Source of the DNA: an uncultured Blautia sp.
Lineage (GTDB): Bacteria > Bacillota > Clostridia > Lachnospirales > Lachnospiraceae
Assembly (NCBI GenBank): GCA_946557785.1
Contig: CAMNTH010000003.1
Span: 124,001-188,000 of the forward strand
Direction: 5' to 3'
Length of the DNA: 64,000 bases
Translations under genes and position numbers: made by a program
Notes under the pieces: model-generated
Seen by the model: only the letters and a program-made list of their open reading frames with translations
What the model was told of the DNA's origin: nothing
Database searches by the model: none
In this document: in pieces, positions 9,571 to 18,882 of the stretch
Position numbering within the stretch: the first letter of the stretch is position 1
Layout of the letters: each line of letters begins with the position of its first letter

Positions 9571-10463
9571 CTTCCCTGTCTCCTCGGAAATACATTCCTC
9601 CCCGTGCGCAGCATACGGCGGCAGCAGACCGGAAGAAGAAAATAGAGATACAAAATTTTATCCAGGGTGCAGGAAAATGGGGATGTTACAAGCTGATACA
9701 ATCTGCAGAACATCTGGTTTTTCCACTGCTGCCATCTTCCTTTTCCAAATATCTTACGGCGGGGCTGGGATCCATGAGGTGTCTTCATGGTAAAAAAAAT
9801 GGTTTTGCAGCCAACACAAAGTTCGCATTTTCGGTAGCCTGCACTTTTCAGCCCCTCGTAAAAACATTCCAGCATTTCTTCTTCCGGGAATGTAATGGAA
9901 ACTCTCATAGTCAGTTCTTCCGGCTCACTGTATTCTCCCACACAGAACCCGGTCAGCCACCAGTGTTTACGCAGCAGGCTGCATTGTTTTTTCCCTTTTT
10001 TATAAAGTTCCAATGAAATGGGAAGCAGTTCCTCATCCGGAATACTATGAAAAACCGTAGACCTTCTCTCTCCCGGATTTATCAGGGTATCCGTCCGGTA
10101 TATCCCCACCTCCCCGCCTGTATTCAGCCCGTACTGCCCTTTCCACAGCTCAATCAGCCAGGTTTTCTGGTCGTAATCAAAATAAATAGGCTCGCAGTCA
10201 AATACCATCTGAAAATGTACGGCAGTTTCGTCAAAAAATGCGCAGTATCCAAATTCCCTCTGCCATGCATCCAGCGTAGTCGTAACCACATCCTCCCCTG
10301 GCACATACTGAAAACCAAAGGGTTTCAGCAGATCATCCAGGCGGCATATTTTTTCGCAGCAATCCATTCTGCAGATCTTGATTCTCATTTTCCTGCATCG
10401 GAAAAAGCCGAATATGCAGAAAAACACACTGCAGCAAAGGAGTATTCCAATAAAAAAATACAT
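9567..10463 (-). CDS. Membrane-anchored DUF4474 protein
   Basis: 298-residue protein with an N-terminal hydrophobic, cysteine-rich segment (residues about 2-22) and a domain beginning LDDLLKPFGFQYVPGEDV, with DAWQREFGYC, CEPIYFDYDQKTWLIELWKGQYG and TGGEVGIY. I recognise this as DUF4474, a Clostridia domain of unknown function. The C-terminal third is basic with another hydrophobic stretch around 270-285. It is coupled to the metallophosphoesterase downstream. No function can be assigned. Confidence 0.75.
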   Translation of the reverse strand: MYFFIGILLCCSVFFCIFGFFRCRKMRIKICRMDCCEKICRLDDLLKPFGFQYVPGEDVVTTTLDAWQREFGYCAFFDETAVHFQMVFDCEPIYFDYDQKTWLIELWKGQYGLNTGGEVGIYRTDTLINPGERRSTVFHSIPDEELLPISLELYKKGKKQCSLLRKHWWLTGFCVGEYSEPEELTMRVSITFPEEEMLECFYEGLKSAGYRKCELCVGCKTIFFTMKTPHGSQPRRKIFGKGRWQQWKNQMFCRLYQLVTSPFSCTLDKILYLYFLLPVCCRRMLRTGRNVFPRRQGR

Positions 10464-10658
10464 ACTCTATACCTTTCCTTTTTACCATAGTATATGATTT
10501 ATGCGGATACTTGGTCTTTCAAAAATAAACTTACTTCCTGTTGTCTGTGTAACACTTGCAGGCGTCTGGCACACTTGAAATAAACAGTGTAATATCCAAA
10601 TAAATCACATCAAATTTGTTCAAATATTTGCTAATTATCTCCGGTTCCAAAATAAATT

Positions 10659-10690
10659 AGAAACGGAAGCCCAAACAGGCTCCCGTTTCT
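10659..10690 (-). terminator. Intrinsic terminator of the rhaBA operon
   Basis: A 13-bp stem (one G-T pair) around a 6-base loop, AGAAACGGGAGCC to GGCTTCCGTTTCT on the minus strand, followed by a T-rich tail, 40 bases past the rhaA stop. The rest of the 10464-10730 gap is AT-rich and holds the upstream region of the DUF4474 gene; no clear promoter was seen. Confidence 0.8.
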
Positions 10691-10730
10691 GTGAATATGT
10701 GTATAAAAGATAGGTTAGAAGGCTAATTAA

Positions 10731-11993
10731 TTATGCTCTCTTGGAAAGTACTTCTGCTTCGTATTTTTCTACTTCCTCAAACCACTTCATTCCTGCAGGA
10801 ACACCGCATGCTTCGCAGTAGTAGTCCCAAACCTCTCCAAACGGGAAGGTCTTTACTTCTTCCTGTACGGTCATAAGCTTGGTCATGTTATTGGATTCCT
10901 GAAGAGCTTTCATTTCTGCGTTCGGCTGAAGAAGAGCGAACAACAGAGCTTTCTGCATATTTCTAAGACCTGTGGTCCATGCAGAAATACGGTTAATGCT
11001 TGCATCAAAGTAATCAAGTGCAATATATACACGGCTTAATGCATCATTTCTTACGATTTCTTTTGCGATTTCTCTTGTCTCATCATCAAAAAGAACTACA
11101 TGGTCGGAATCCCAACGTACCGGGCGGGTTACATGAAGAGCCAATTCCGGGAAGAAGCACAAAAGGGCGGAAATCTTATCGGAAACAACTTCTGTCGGAT
11201 GATAATGGCCATTGTCCATCAGAGGAAGGCATTTATCTTTATGTGCTGCTGCGAAAGACAGAGAGAATTCTGCGCTTCCTGCAGTATAGGATTCTACACC
11301 AATACCAAATACCTTGGATTCTACACATGGTTTCACCAGATTGGTATCATATGGCTCGGAAAGGATTTCCTCGATAGACTCTTTATAACGCATTCTCGGT
11401 CCAAGTCTGTCACCCGGGATATCTTTGTATCCGTCACCTGTCCAGATGTTCATAACGCAGGGAATTCCTGTTTCTTCAGCAAAATACTGGGAAATACGGA
11501 TGCATGCTTTACCGTGTTCGATCCAGAATTTTCTGGTTTCTTCGTCAGGGCTTGAAAGTGTCAGTCCGTCTTTTACCTTTGGGCTTGAGAAGAAGGTTGG
11601 GTTAAAATCAAGACCCATGCCTCTTTCCTTTGCAAATTCTACCCATTTCTTAAAGTGCTTCGGCTCCAGTTTATCTCTGTCAACCCACTCGCCATCTTCA
11701 AAGATAGCATAGCTTGCGTGAACGTTGATTTTCTTCTTTCCAGGAGCGAGGGACATTACTTTGTCCATGTCAGCCAGAAGTTCTTCCGGAGTTCTTGCCT
11801 TTCCCGGATAGTCTCCTGTTGTCTGGATACCGCCCGTCAGGGGACCGTCCTGGTCAAATCCCTTTACATCGTCTCCCTGCCAGCAATGCAGAGAAACCGG
11901 TACATTCTTCAGGACTTCAATCGCTTTGTCTGTATCTACGCCCATTTCTGCATATCTGGCTTTGGCGTATTCGTATCTTTCCTGTGTGGTCAT
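10731..11993 (-). CDS. rhaA: L-rhamnose isomerase
   Basis: 420-residue cytoplasmic isomerase converting L-rhamnose to L-rhamnulose (EC 5.3.1.14). Family hallmarks are VPVSLHCWQGDDVKGF near residue 33, GGIQTTGDYPGKA, LDFNPTFFSSP, the metal-binding VMNIWTGDGYKD and LMDNGHYHPTE, and HVTRPVRWDSDHV. The length matches RhaA of other bacteria (about 419). The start at 11993 has AAGGAGG 8 bases upstream. It follows rhaB by 38 bases in one operon. The rhamnulose-1-phosphate aldolase (rhaD) is not in the window. Confidence 0.96.
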   Translation of the reverse strand: MTTQERYEYAKARYAEMGVDTDKAIEVLKNVPVSLHCWQGDDVKGFDQDGPLTGGIQTTGDYPGKARTPEELLADMDKVMSLAPGKKKINVHASYAIFEDGEWVDRDKLEPKHFKKWVEFAKERGMGLDFNPTFFSSPKVKDGLTLSSPDEETRKFWIEHGKACIRISQYFAEETGIPCVMNIWTGDGYKDIPGDRLGPRMRYKESIEEILSEPYDTNLVKPCVESKVFGIGVESYTAGSAEFSLSFAAAHKDKCLPLMDNGHYHPTEVVSDKISALLCFFPELALHVTRPVRWDSDHVVLFDDETREIAKEIVRNDALSRVYIALDYFDASINRISAWTTGLRNMQKALLFALLQPNAEMKALQESNNMTKLMTVQEEVKTFPFGEVWDYYCEACGVPAGMKWFEEVEKYEAEVLSKRA

Positions 11994-12031
11994 TGTTGCA
12001 TCCTCCTTGCTTGGATTTATTATATATTCTT

Positions 12032-13435
12032 TTATGCCTGATAAATTTTAATATCAAAGGACTCATGGATCACCGAACGTGCATCTTCCACTGCAGCAAA
12101 TTCCCCTGCTTTAAGCATCTGAGCCGTAATGTTTCCAATGGCTGTAGCCTCTCCCGGACCTGCATGAACTTCCTTACCTGTTGCCTTAGCTGTGAGTTCA
12201 TTCAAGTAGCCTGCATTGGATCCGCCTCCTACTACGTGGATACGGCTGTAGGTTCTTCCAGTCATTTCCTCCAGTTCCTTAGCCGTTCTTGCATAGCATT
12301 CTGCAAGACTGGTGTAAATAACCGTTGCGATCTCACCCATGGTTTCCGGAACCTGCTGTCCGGTTCTTCGGCAGTAATCCTTAACTTCCTCTGTCATGTT
12401 TTCCGGAGACAGGAAACACTCATCATTGGCATCTACTCTGGACGGGAAGTCCTTTGCTTCTTCTGCCATGGAACAGATTTCTGCAAAGCTGTATTTATCA
12501 TTTACTTCGTGACGGACAGACTGAATCATCCAAAGCCCCATAATGTTCTTCAGATAGCGGAAACGTCCTTCATATCCGCCTTCATTTGTCAGATTCATTT
12601 CACAGCTCTTTTTGGAGCAGTCTGCCGTAGGTCTTTCCAGTCCCATTAAGGACCATGTTCCTGAACTGATATAAATGAAATCATCATCATTTGCAGGAAC
12701 AGCAAGTACCGCTGAACCAGTATCATGAGTAGCCGGAGCTACCACTTCCAGGTCAAATCCAACTTCTTCTTTGATCACCTCTGTAAAATGTCCAATGCTG
12801 GTTCCCGGCATGATCAGCTTCTGGAAGATCTTTCTTGGATACCCCAGCATATCGATCAGCTCATAGTCCCAATCCTTGGTAAATGGATTTACAAGCTGTC
12901 CTGTAGTTGCTTCCGTATATTCGCAGGTCTTCTCTCCTGTAAGCAGATAGTGGAAATAATCCGGTACATGAAGAAGTGTTTCTGCCTGTTCCAGATACTG
13001 GGGATATTTCTTCTTCACTGCCATTAACTGATAAATGGTGTTAAAAATCGCTTTCTGGATTCCGGTTCTCTCATACAGATCTTCCAAAGAGATGATCTTG
13101 TAAACCTCTTCATCCATTCCCTCTGTACGGTGATCACGGTAACCAACAGTATTTCCTAAAACATTTCCGTCTTTGTCAAGAAGTACAAAATCAACGCCCC
13201 AGGTATCAACACCCATACTTACCGGAATTTTATTGATTTCCTTGCATTTCTTCAGACCATTGATGATTTCTTTAAAGAGGCGGTCAAATTCCCAGCAAAG
13301 CTCGCCATCCTTCTTCACCATACCATTTTCAAAACGGTAAACCTCTTCCAAAACCATCCTGCCATCTTCCATATGTCCCAGAATGTGACGTCCGCTGGAT
13401 GCTCCGATATCTACTGCCAAATAATATGTATTCAT
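12032..13435 (-). CDS. rhaB: Rhamnulokinase
   Basis: 467-residue FGGY-family kinase that phosphorylates L-rhamnulose to its 1-phosphate (EC 2.7.1.5). It has the N-terminal VDIGASSGRHILG phosphate loop typical of RhaB, MGVDTWGVDFVLLD, YRDHRTEGM, TGQLVNPFTKDWD, the ATHDTGSAVLAVP block and the C-terminal HVVGGGSNAGYLNELTA. TAGGAGGACTTAAAA precedes the ATG at 13435. It is the first gene of rhaBA. A putative promoter lies 130 bases upstream. No rha-type AraC regulator is beside it. Confidence 0.95.
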   Translation of the reverse strand: MNTYYLAVDIGASSGRHILGHMEDGRMVLEEVYRFENGMVKKDGELCWEFDRLFKEIINGLKKCKEINKIPVSMGVDTWGVDFVLLDKDGNVLGNTVGYRDHRTEGMDEEVYKIISLEDLYERTGIQKAIFNTIYQLMAVKKKYPQYLEQAETLLHVPDYFHYLLTGEKTCEYTEATTGQLVNPFTKDWDYELIDMLGYPRKIFQKLIMPGTSIGHFTEVIKEEVGFDLEVVAPATHDTGSAVLAVPANDDDFIYISSGTWSLMGLERPTADCSKKSCEMNLTNEGGYEGRFRYLKNIMGLWMIQSVRHEVNDKYSFAEICSMAEEAKDFPSRVDANDECFLSPENMTEEVKDYCRRTGQQVPETMGEIATVIYTSLAECYARTAKELEEMTGRTYSRIHVVGGGSNAGYLNELTAKATGKEVHAGPGEATAIGNITAQMLKAGEFAAVEDARSVIHESFDIKIYQA

Positions 13436-13561
13436 TTTTAAGTCCTCCTAAATATGTAAGATTTGACACAGCCTGCCTTTTTCTCCTCCTGTACGCCCCC
13501 CTGATCCTGTCCGGGAAAAATTGTGCATTATGCTGTATTCACATGTACTCTTTCATATTTG

Positions 13562-13591
13562 ATAATAACATATTACTATACATTTCAGCAA
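13562..13591 (-). promoter_or_regulatory. Candidate promoter of rhaBA
   Basis: On the minus strand TTGCTG is followed after 18 bases by TATTAT, about 125 bases before the rhaB start. The -35 is weak (3 of 6), which would fit activator-dependent transcription. Prediction only. Confidence 0.35.
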
Positions 13592-13666
13592 GAGTGAAGA
13601 ACCTTGTTTGTCAAAAAAAGTGTCCTTATTTGCCAATTTACATCCTATTTTCTTTTTCTGCTCTTC

Positions 13667-15043
13667 TTAAAGATATTGGATGCGCTTCTGCATCTCCTCT
13701 ATGGATCTTCCATGACCTGCACTCACCAGGGACTGCAGGGCTGCACCATAGGCAGCTTCCTCTTTGCAGACGGGAATCTGCATAGGCATACGGAAGAGTT
13801 CCTTTGCCAGTTCTCTCATAAGGCAGTTCCTTCGGATGCCATTGCCGGACCCCACCAGATGTATGGCTTTTGTTTCTGCCATAGAGCACATTTCTATATA
13901 CATTTCATACAATTCTTCCAAAATCCCCATAAGCATCCCCAAGGTCATAGCTCCCGGATGGAAGTTTTCCACACTGATACCGGATATTTTCCCCAGTTCC
14001 TTCGGATTGCTCCTTGTTCCCGAAAAAGTAGTCCTGATCTTCCAGGCAGCTTCTTTCCCATAAGTCTCCATAAAATCCCTTGCCTGCATTTCCATTCTGG
14101 AATAAATGGATCCACCATCCTCGTCTTCCCGGGCCGCCTCCCTAAAAAACTGCTCCAGCATAGCATATGCCCGCCCTCCGCAAAGACCGGAGCCGACCAT
14201 AAGGTACAGACTTTCCGTACAGGGACGAAGTTCAATGGATCCCCGTGCCTCCACATATTTGGGAATGCCAAAAGATACTTGGCTTCCTGTTCCGATATTA
14301 ATAAGAACCGTATTGGACAGATCACGTACAGAGCCAAGAACACTGGCCTGATTATCCCCAAGGGATACTGTTACCGGAATTCCTTTTGGAAGATTCCCTG
14401 CGGTAGATCCAATTATGTTGTGGCCAGGAAGAATTTCCGGCAGATAAGAAAGCTCCGCCTTCAGTTCCTCTAGCTCATGCCTGCGGAAATCCCCAAGCTC
14501 CAGATCATAGCAGCCCCAGCTTGCTGCCATGTCCTTTGCAATAGAAGCCTTTGCGCATCTGCCAAGCTTCATGCCCACATAATCGCTGATGGTAACCATC
14601 TTTTCTGCATTATGGGGAATCAGTCCTTTTCTTTGGAGATAATAATGGGTCGTAAACCCATAGCCTGCCGCCGCTGTACCTGCTGCTTCCAAAAGAACCT
14701 CCGCACAGGTTCTTCCATCCTCCATTAATTCATTTCCAAGGCCATCCTGCCAGGTATACAAAGGGCTTACCGCTTCCCCAAAGGCATCCACATACAAAAA
14801 TCCATGCATCTGTCCTGTCATGCCAATACTGGCGGGCTTTCCATTCTTATGAATCATGTCCCTTACAGCCTGCTCCGTCAGATTCCATATCTTACCCGGA
14901 TCCTGGATCTTGCTGCAGGCAGGACATCCTTTCAAGAACGACTGATGAGAAATGGTTATGCTGTCCAGAAATTCCCCGCTGTCTCCATCAATCATGAGAA
15001 TACTGATGGTAGTTGTCCCAATATCAATTCCCATTGCAAGCAT
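13667..15043 (-). CDS. FGGY carbohydrate kinase, sedoheptulokinase-like
   Basis: 458-residue sugar kinase. The N-terminal actin-like domain has MGIDIGTTTISILM, GMTGQMHGFLY (substrate loop) and LYTWQDGLGNELM; the C-terminal domain has SLGDNQASVLGSV, INIGTGSQVSFG and GSGLCGGRAYAMLEQFF. The GTGSQV and CGGRAYAML blocks resemble bacterial sedoheptulokinases more than xylulokinases, but FGGY substrate predictions are unreliable. A terminator-like hairpin separates it from the BKACE gene 79 bases upstream, so it may be a read-through distal gene of the GntR-BKACE operon. The substrate is unknown. Confidence 0.75.
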   Translation of the reverse strand: MLAMGIDIGTTTISILMIDGDSGEFLDSITISHQSFLKGCPACSKIQDPGKIWNLTEQAVRDMIHKNGKPASIGMTGQMHGFLYVDAFGEAVSPLYTWQDGLGNELMEDGRTCAEVLLEAAGTAAAGYGFTTHYYLQRKGLIPHNAEKMVTISDYVGMKLGRCAKASIAKDMAASWGCYDLELGDFRRHELEELKAELSYLPEILPGHNIIGSTAGNLPKGIPVTVSLGDNQASVLGSVRDLSNTVLINIGTGSQVSFGIPKYVEARGSIELRPCTESLYLMVGSGLCGGRAYAMLEQFFREAAREDEDGGSIYSRMEMQARDFMETYGKEAAWKIRTTFSGTRSNPKELGKISGISVENFHPGAMTLGMLMGILEELYEMYIEMCSMAETKAIHLVGSGNGIRRNCLMRELAKELFRMPMQIPVCKEEAAYGAALQSLVSAGHGRSIEEMQKRIQYL

Positions 15044-15078
15044 CTTTCTTATCTCCTATCTTTTCCTTATTAAAACAA

Positions 15079-15106
15079 ACCCTCTAAACCTTCTGGCTTA
15101 GAGGGT
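15079..15106 (-). terminator. Terminator/attenuator after the BKACE gene
   Basis: Nine-bp perfect stem ACCCTCTAA/TTAGAGGGT with a 10-base loop, then TTGTTTTAAT on the minus strand, between the BKACE stop and the FGGY kinase start. It would reduce but perhaps not abolish transcription into the kinase gene. Confidence 0.6.
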
Positions 15107-15121
15107 GTCTGCTTCCCTGCT

Positions 15122-15922
15122 CTACTTTTTAAGGATACCCATGATTTCCCTGGCTTCCTCTGGCGTAGCAACCTCAAGTCCCATCTTCCGGATCAACTCC
15201 GCAAGATGCAACACTTCCTGGTAGTTATATTCTGCCATGGTTCCTTCCCCAAGATAGCGGCTGTCCTCAAATCCAATCCTCACGATAGTGGCTCCGGCTG
15301 CAATGGCTGCAGAAAGGAATGTCCAGTTATCCCTTCCAAAATGGGTCACTCCCCACATGGCATCCTTTGGCACAAATGAACGAAATGCCATTAATTCCTC
15401 CACTGTAGGCTGCATTCCTCCCTTATGACCGAACACCAGATTATAAAAGACAGGGGTTCTCATTGGAACGTCCTTTTTTACCATCTCCACATTATGGATC
15501 ATCCCAATATCAAATACCTCCGTCTCGGGAATCACGCCTCTTTCGTAACATTTTCCTGCACAATACCGGATATCCTCAAAAGAATTACGGTAAACTGCTT
15601 CCCCAAGGTTTGTTGACCCTCCATTTAAGGAAGCACTTTCCACTTTTTCATAATCCAGGGGATTGCAGCGCTCCTGAATATTCATGTCAGAAACCCCGCC
15701 TGTGGAAGCCTGTACTACCACATCCATTTTTTCCAGAATCAGCTCAAATGCCTGCTTAAGATTATCAATCTCTTTTGTAAGCCTTCCCTCTCTTGTCTTG
15801 CAGTGGAGATGGCACATAGATGCGCCGTACTCCACACATTTTGCAACGTCTTGTGCCAGTTCTTCCGGTATCAGAGGGTCAGATCCGGCTACAGGCGCAA
15901 CGGAAATAATTACTTTTCTCAT
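15122..15922 (-). CDS. BKACE-type beta-keto acid cleavage enzyme (DUF849)
   Basis: Zn-dependent family that condenses a beta-keto acid with acetyl-CoA and splits it into acetoacetate and a new acyl-CoA (family knowledge). The start MRKVIISVAPVAG at 15922 is chosen because GAGGAAG precedes it and the GntR stop lies seven bases upstream; a longer reading frame would run into the GntR gene. Motifs: the metal-site HLHCKTREGR (residues about 38-47; most relatives have HVRD in place of HCKT), QASTGG, PETEVFD, GVTHFGRDNW and RIGFEDS. It runs to 266 residues, close to the usual 270-310. The changed metal-site neighbourhood suggests an uncommon substrate. Confidence 0.8.
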   Translation of the reverse strand: MRKVIISVAPVAGSDPLIPEELAQDVAKCVEYGASMCHLHCKTREGRLTKEIDNLKQAFELILEKMDVVVQASTGGVSDMNIQERCNPLDYEKVESASLNGGSTNLGEAVYRNSFEDIRYCAGKCYERGVIPETEVFDIGMIHNVEMVKKDVPMRTPVFYNLVFGHKGGMQPTVEELMAFRSFVPKDAMWGVTHFGRDNWTFLSAAIAAGATIVRIGFEDSRYLGEGTMAEYNYQEVLHLAELIRKMGLEVATPEEAREIMGILKK

Positions 15923-15929
15923 AACTTCC

Positions 15930-16649
15930 TCATTTTTCTTTCCAATATACATAGTGATTAAGGACAGCCTTTTCGATCTGATCAAACTGTCGCTCCTCTA
16001 TCACCTTGATCAGCTGCTCATGAAGATGGATAAAGCTCTCATGATCTCCTATCTGTAAAATCTTCTCAATTGTTCTCTTTCTGGAAGGAACCGTGATTCT
16101 TGTAATATAATTGGTAATGTTTAAAAGCTGCTCGTTTTCGGCAGCCGCCCCTATTTCACCATGAAACCGTTCATCTAATTCCATAATTTCATCCACTGAT
16201 GGATGTGCACACTTGTATGCTTGCTTCATCCTCTCCAGAATGGCCTGAAGCTTTGAAACCCTTTCTGTATTATTCTCCTGACGAAGCACCACAAACAATG
16301 TTCCAATGTCAAGAACTGTGCGAAGTTTAATAAAATCCTGCCATGTATCCTTCTGAAGAATAATACCGTAAAGCATGGGATCCAGCATTTTCTGATTATA
16401 ACTGTCACATACAAAAGTTCCTCCGGCACGTTTAATATAAATCACGCCGTATGCAACTAAAATCTTAATTGCTTCCCGAATAGAATTTCTGGCCACTCCC
16501 AAACTTTTGGAAAGCTCTATTTCTGTGGGCAGCTTATCTCCCGGTTTCAGTTCTCCCTGTATGATCGAGGAAACAATTACATCAATCACACTTTCTACTA
16601 CGGATTTGCTCTGTAAGTCCGTAGTTAATAATGTTTTTCCTTCTTCCAT
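15930..16649 (-). CDS. GntR-family regulator, FadR subfamily
   Basis: 239-residue repressor/activator. The N-terminal winged helix-turn-helix (about 15-80) has IQGELKPGDKLPTEIELSK and GVARNSIREAIKIL. The C-terminal FCD ligand domain (about 95-230) has a metal-type ELDERFHGEI. It is the promoter-proximal gene, seven bases before the BKACE gene, and probably autoregulates the operon in response to a pathway acid or sugar acid, as FadR-subfamily members often do. Its leader contains a palindrome, a promoter and a cre-like site, listed separately. Confidence 0.9.
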   Translation of the reverse strand: MEEGKTLLTTDLQSKSVVESVIDVIVSSIIQGELKPGDKLPTEIELSKSLGVARNSIREAIKILVAYGVIYIKRAGGTFVCDSYNQKMLDPMLYGIILQKDTWQDFIKLRTVLDIGTLFVVLRQENNTERVSKLQAILERMKQAYKCAHPSVDEIMELDERFHGEIGAAAENEQLLNITNYITRITVPSRKRTIEKILQIGDHESFIHLHEQLIKVIEERQFDQIEKAVLNHYVYWKEK

Positions 16650-16680
16650 TATCCATCACTCTTTACTATTAAATTAGCGC

Positions 16681-16695
16681 TGCGGAACGTCCGCA
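16681..16695. promoter_or_regulatory. Palindrome in the GntR leader, possible operator
   Basis: TGCGGA-ACG-TCCGCA, perfect 6-bp arms about a 3-base centre, 32 bases upstream of the GntR start. The size suits a dimeric FadR-subfamily operator, although it is not the FadR consensus. Prediction only. Confidence 0.35.
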
Positions 16696-16795
16696 CCCAC
16701 ATCAGCCCTTCAATTTACGCCTTGGAATTATCCGCCAGGCTTTTGGATAACCCGCTGATGTCAAAACATACGGCACCGGATATTCCCATAAAGCT

Positions 16796-16824
16796 ATAAT
16801 ACATTAAATGGGGAAAAATTTCCA
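16796..16824 (-). promoter_or_regulatory. Candidate sigma-A promoter of the GntR-BKACE operon
   Basis: Minus strand TGGAAA, 17 bases, TATTAT. It implies a leader of about 140 bases that contains the palindrome at 16681-16695. Confidence 0.45.
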
Positions 16825-16841
16825 GTGTATTTAAGCATTAT

Positions 16842-16857
16842 ATGTTTTCGTTTATAA
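16842..16857 (-). promoter_or_regulatory. cre-like site (CcpA) upstream of the GntR promoter
   Basis: On the minus strand TTATAAACGAAAACAT matches the cre consensus WTGNAARCGNWWWCAW at all but one position. It lies 18 bases upstream of the predicted -35 element, so it could mediate carbon catabolite control. One match by eye; not proof. Confidence 0.4.
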
Positions 16858-16893
16858 AAGCCCTCCCCTATGCTCTTTTTCCGTAAGCTTGGA

Positions 16894-18882
16894 TTACTGT
16901 TTCTTTCCCCAGTAAACAGGCATCCAGACCATCATTTCTCCATATCCCCGGTTATCCCAGGCGAAATAAGGAATCATACGAATAGGAACTGCATGGACGC
17001 CATTGCTATGAACGGTTCTGTACAGTGCATCATTCCCAGATGTCTTTTCTTTATCAGCAACATAGGCTTCTGCTTCCAAAGCCATCAGCTTCTTACCATC
17101 AATCATAAAGTCCGTCTCATGGAATTTAGTATCAATGGGCAAAAGCAGATCCCCAAGGTTCTCTGCCGGTGTATCGGGAGTTTCCAGACAGTAAAGAAGA
17201 GGCCCTCTCTCTACAGCCACCTGATTTATGTTTTCCTCCAGATAACTATGAGCAGCTGTAAGACGGACCGGCATATCCAGTTTCAGTTCCACCTTATCCC
17301 AAGCCGGGCCTTCTACAGGAACTGCATAGTATGTGCCTGCCTCGTCATGTCCAAGAGTCTTGATCTCCTGTCCGTTTTTCCTGATATATCCCCTCTCTGC
17401 CCACATAGGAATACGCAGCTTCAAGGTAAAGGGCTGATTCGTTTTTACATCGGAAATCTCAAAGCGGATCAGACCGTCCCACGGATAATCCGTTTTCTGG
17501 GTCAAAGTAAATTCTGCACCGTTTTCCAATGTAATATGAGCTGTATTGGCACCATACATTCCCGTATAAATGCTGTCATGGTCTTTCATGTAAATATACT
17601 CACTGGATTCTGCAATAAATCTTGCCATATTTGGAGGACAGCAGAAACAGGTCAGGCTTTCTCTTCTCTCCAGTGGCCACATCAGCTCATAATCCAGTTC
17701 CTTTACACGTCGAAGGGCATTTTGGTAAAAATACCTTTTGCCGGAAAGACTTACGGATGCGATGGTCAGGTTCAGCATGGAGCGCTCGATCAGGTCAAAA
17801 TATTTCACCTTGGGATCCGCAGCAAACATACGATAATTCCACATAATATTTCCCAGCGTGGCACAGGTTTCATTGTATGCCGTAATATTGGGAAGCTGAT
17901 ATTCATAGCCAAATGCCTGATGTACATTATAAACCGTCACTCCGTTCAGATGATTAAACAATCCATAGGGAGAGACTCCTGTATACAACGCCCCGCAGCC
18001 TCCGTTGATATATAGCTTTTTGTATACACAGTTTTCCCAGACAGCATCCAGCATGGTTTTCAGCTCTTCATCTCCATTTTCTGCATACACATCTGCCGCT
18101 CCTGCATAAAGATAAGTGGAGCGCACTCCATGACCTACAATTTTCCGATGCTCTTTTAAAGGAATGCTGTCCTGATTATCATCGCTTCCCTCAGGAACAA
18201 GATCCCGTACTGCTAAAGCCATCTCGGCAAGCTTCAAGTATTTTTCCTCACCGGTTATCCTGTAAAGTTCCACAATACCCATATAATGGGAAGGACAAAC
18301 CTCGGTCTGTGCCACACCTTCCTCTATATATTTCCGGTAAAGCTCTTCCAGATATCCTGCCGCTTTTTTTGCCACCTTCAGGAAATTGTCCTTCCCTGTA
18401 ATCCTTTTATACGCACAGGCTGCAGTAAAAAGATGACCGAAATTGTATACTTCAAAATCATTAATATCCCCAAGTCTTGAATTTCCGCCCTGCATATCAG
18501 CAATAATCTGTTTGGTGGAAATATACCCGTCCTCCTGCTGCACACTGGCGATCAATTCAATATAATCATCCAAGTCTTTTTCCAGCTTTTCATCTTTCCG
18601 TTTTGCCATAACGTACATGGCAGCTTCCATCCATTTGTAAAAATCACCGTCTCCAAAAGGAGTACCTTCATGAGTTCCCTCATGGATTCCTGCTGCAACC
18701 CGGAAGTTTTCCACTACATGGAAGATAGGAGAGCTATCCTCAAACATTTCCCTGATATGGGGTACTGTTACGTCCGCACAGGTATCAAATCGCTCTTTCC
18801 AAAAACCATCATCCCAATCAATGTCCTGTACCGGAATAGGTGAAACCTTGGCATACGCACTTTTTCTTGTGTCAATCAGCAT
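16894..18882 (-). CDS. GH127-family glycosidase (beta-L-arabinofuranosidase-like)
   Basis: 662-residue cytoplasmic enzyme (no signal peptide), same length range as HypBA1. The (alpha/alpha)6-barrel motifs are present: FYKWMEAAMYVMAK, QQEDGYISTKQ, GHGVRSTYLYAGAADV, LYINGGCG, YNETCA (Glu338, Cys340) and CFCCPPNMARF (Cys414 and Cys415, the nucleophile/zinc pair, equal to Cys417/418 of HypBA1). The position of the HypBA1 acid/base Glu322 reads as Gln322 in VHQAFGYEY, which is unusual (see findings). The start overlaps the racemase-like gene by seven bases (ATGCTGA), so it is the last gene of the DUF1537-racemase-GH127 operon. The true sugar substrate is uncertain. Confidence 0.88.
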   Translation of the reverse strand: MLIDTRKSAYAKVSPIPVQDIDWDDGFWKERFDTCADVTVPHIREMFEDSSPIFHVVENFRVAAGIHEGTHEGTPFGDGDFYKWMEAAMYVMAKRKDEKLEKDLDDYIELIASVQQEDGYISTKQIIADMQGGNSRLGDINDFEVYNFGHLFTAACAYKRITGKDNFLKVAKKAAGYLEELYRKYIEEGVAQTEVCPSHYMGIVELYRITGEEKYLKLAEMALAVRDLVPEGSDDNQDSIPLKEHRKIVGHGVRSTYLYAGAADVYAENGDEELKTMLDAVWENCVYKKLYINGGCGALYTGVSPYGLFNHLNGVTVYNVHQAFGYEYQLPNITAYNETCATLGNIMWNYRMFAADPKVKYFDLIERSMLNLTIASVSLSGKRYFYQNALRRVKELDYELMWPLERRESLTCFCCPPNMARFIAESSEYIYMKDHDSIYTGMYGANTAHITLENGAEFTLTQKTDYPWDGLIRFEISDVKTNQPFTLKLRIPMWAERGYIRKNGQEIKTLGHDEAGTYYAVPVEGPAWDKVELKLDMPVRLTAAHSYLEENINQVAVERGPLLYCLETPDTPAENLGDLLLPIDTKFHETDFMIDGKKLMALEAEAYVADKEKTSGNDALYRTVHSNGVHAVPIRMIPYFAWDNRGYGEMMVWMPVYWGKKQ

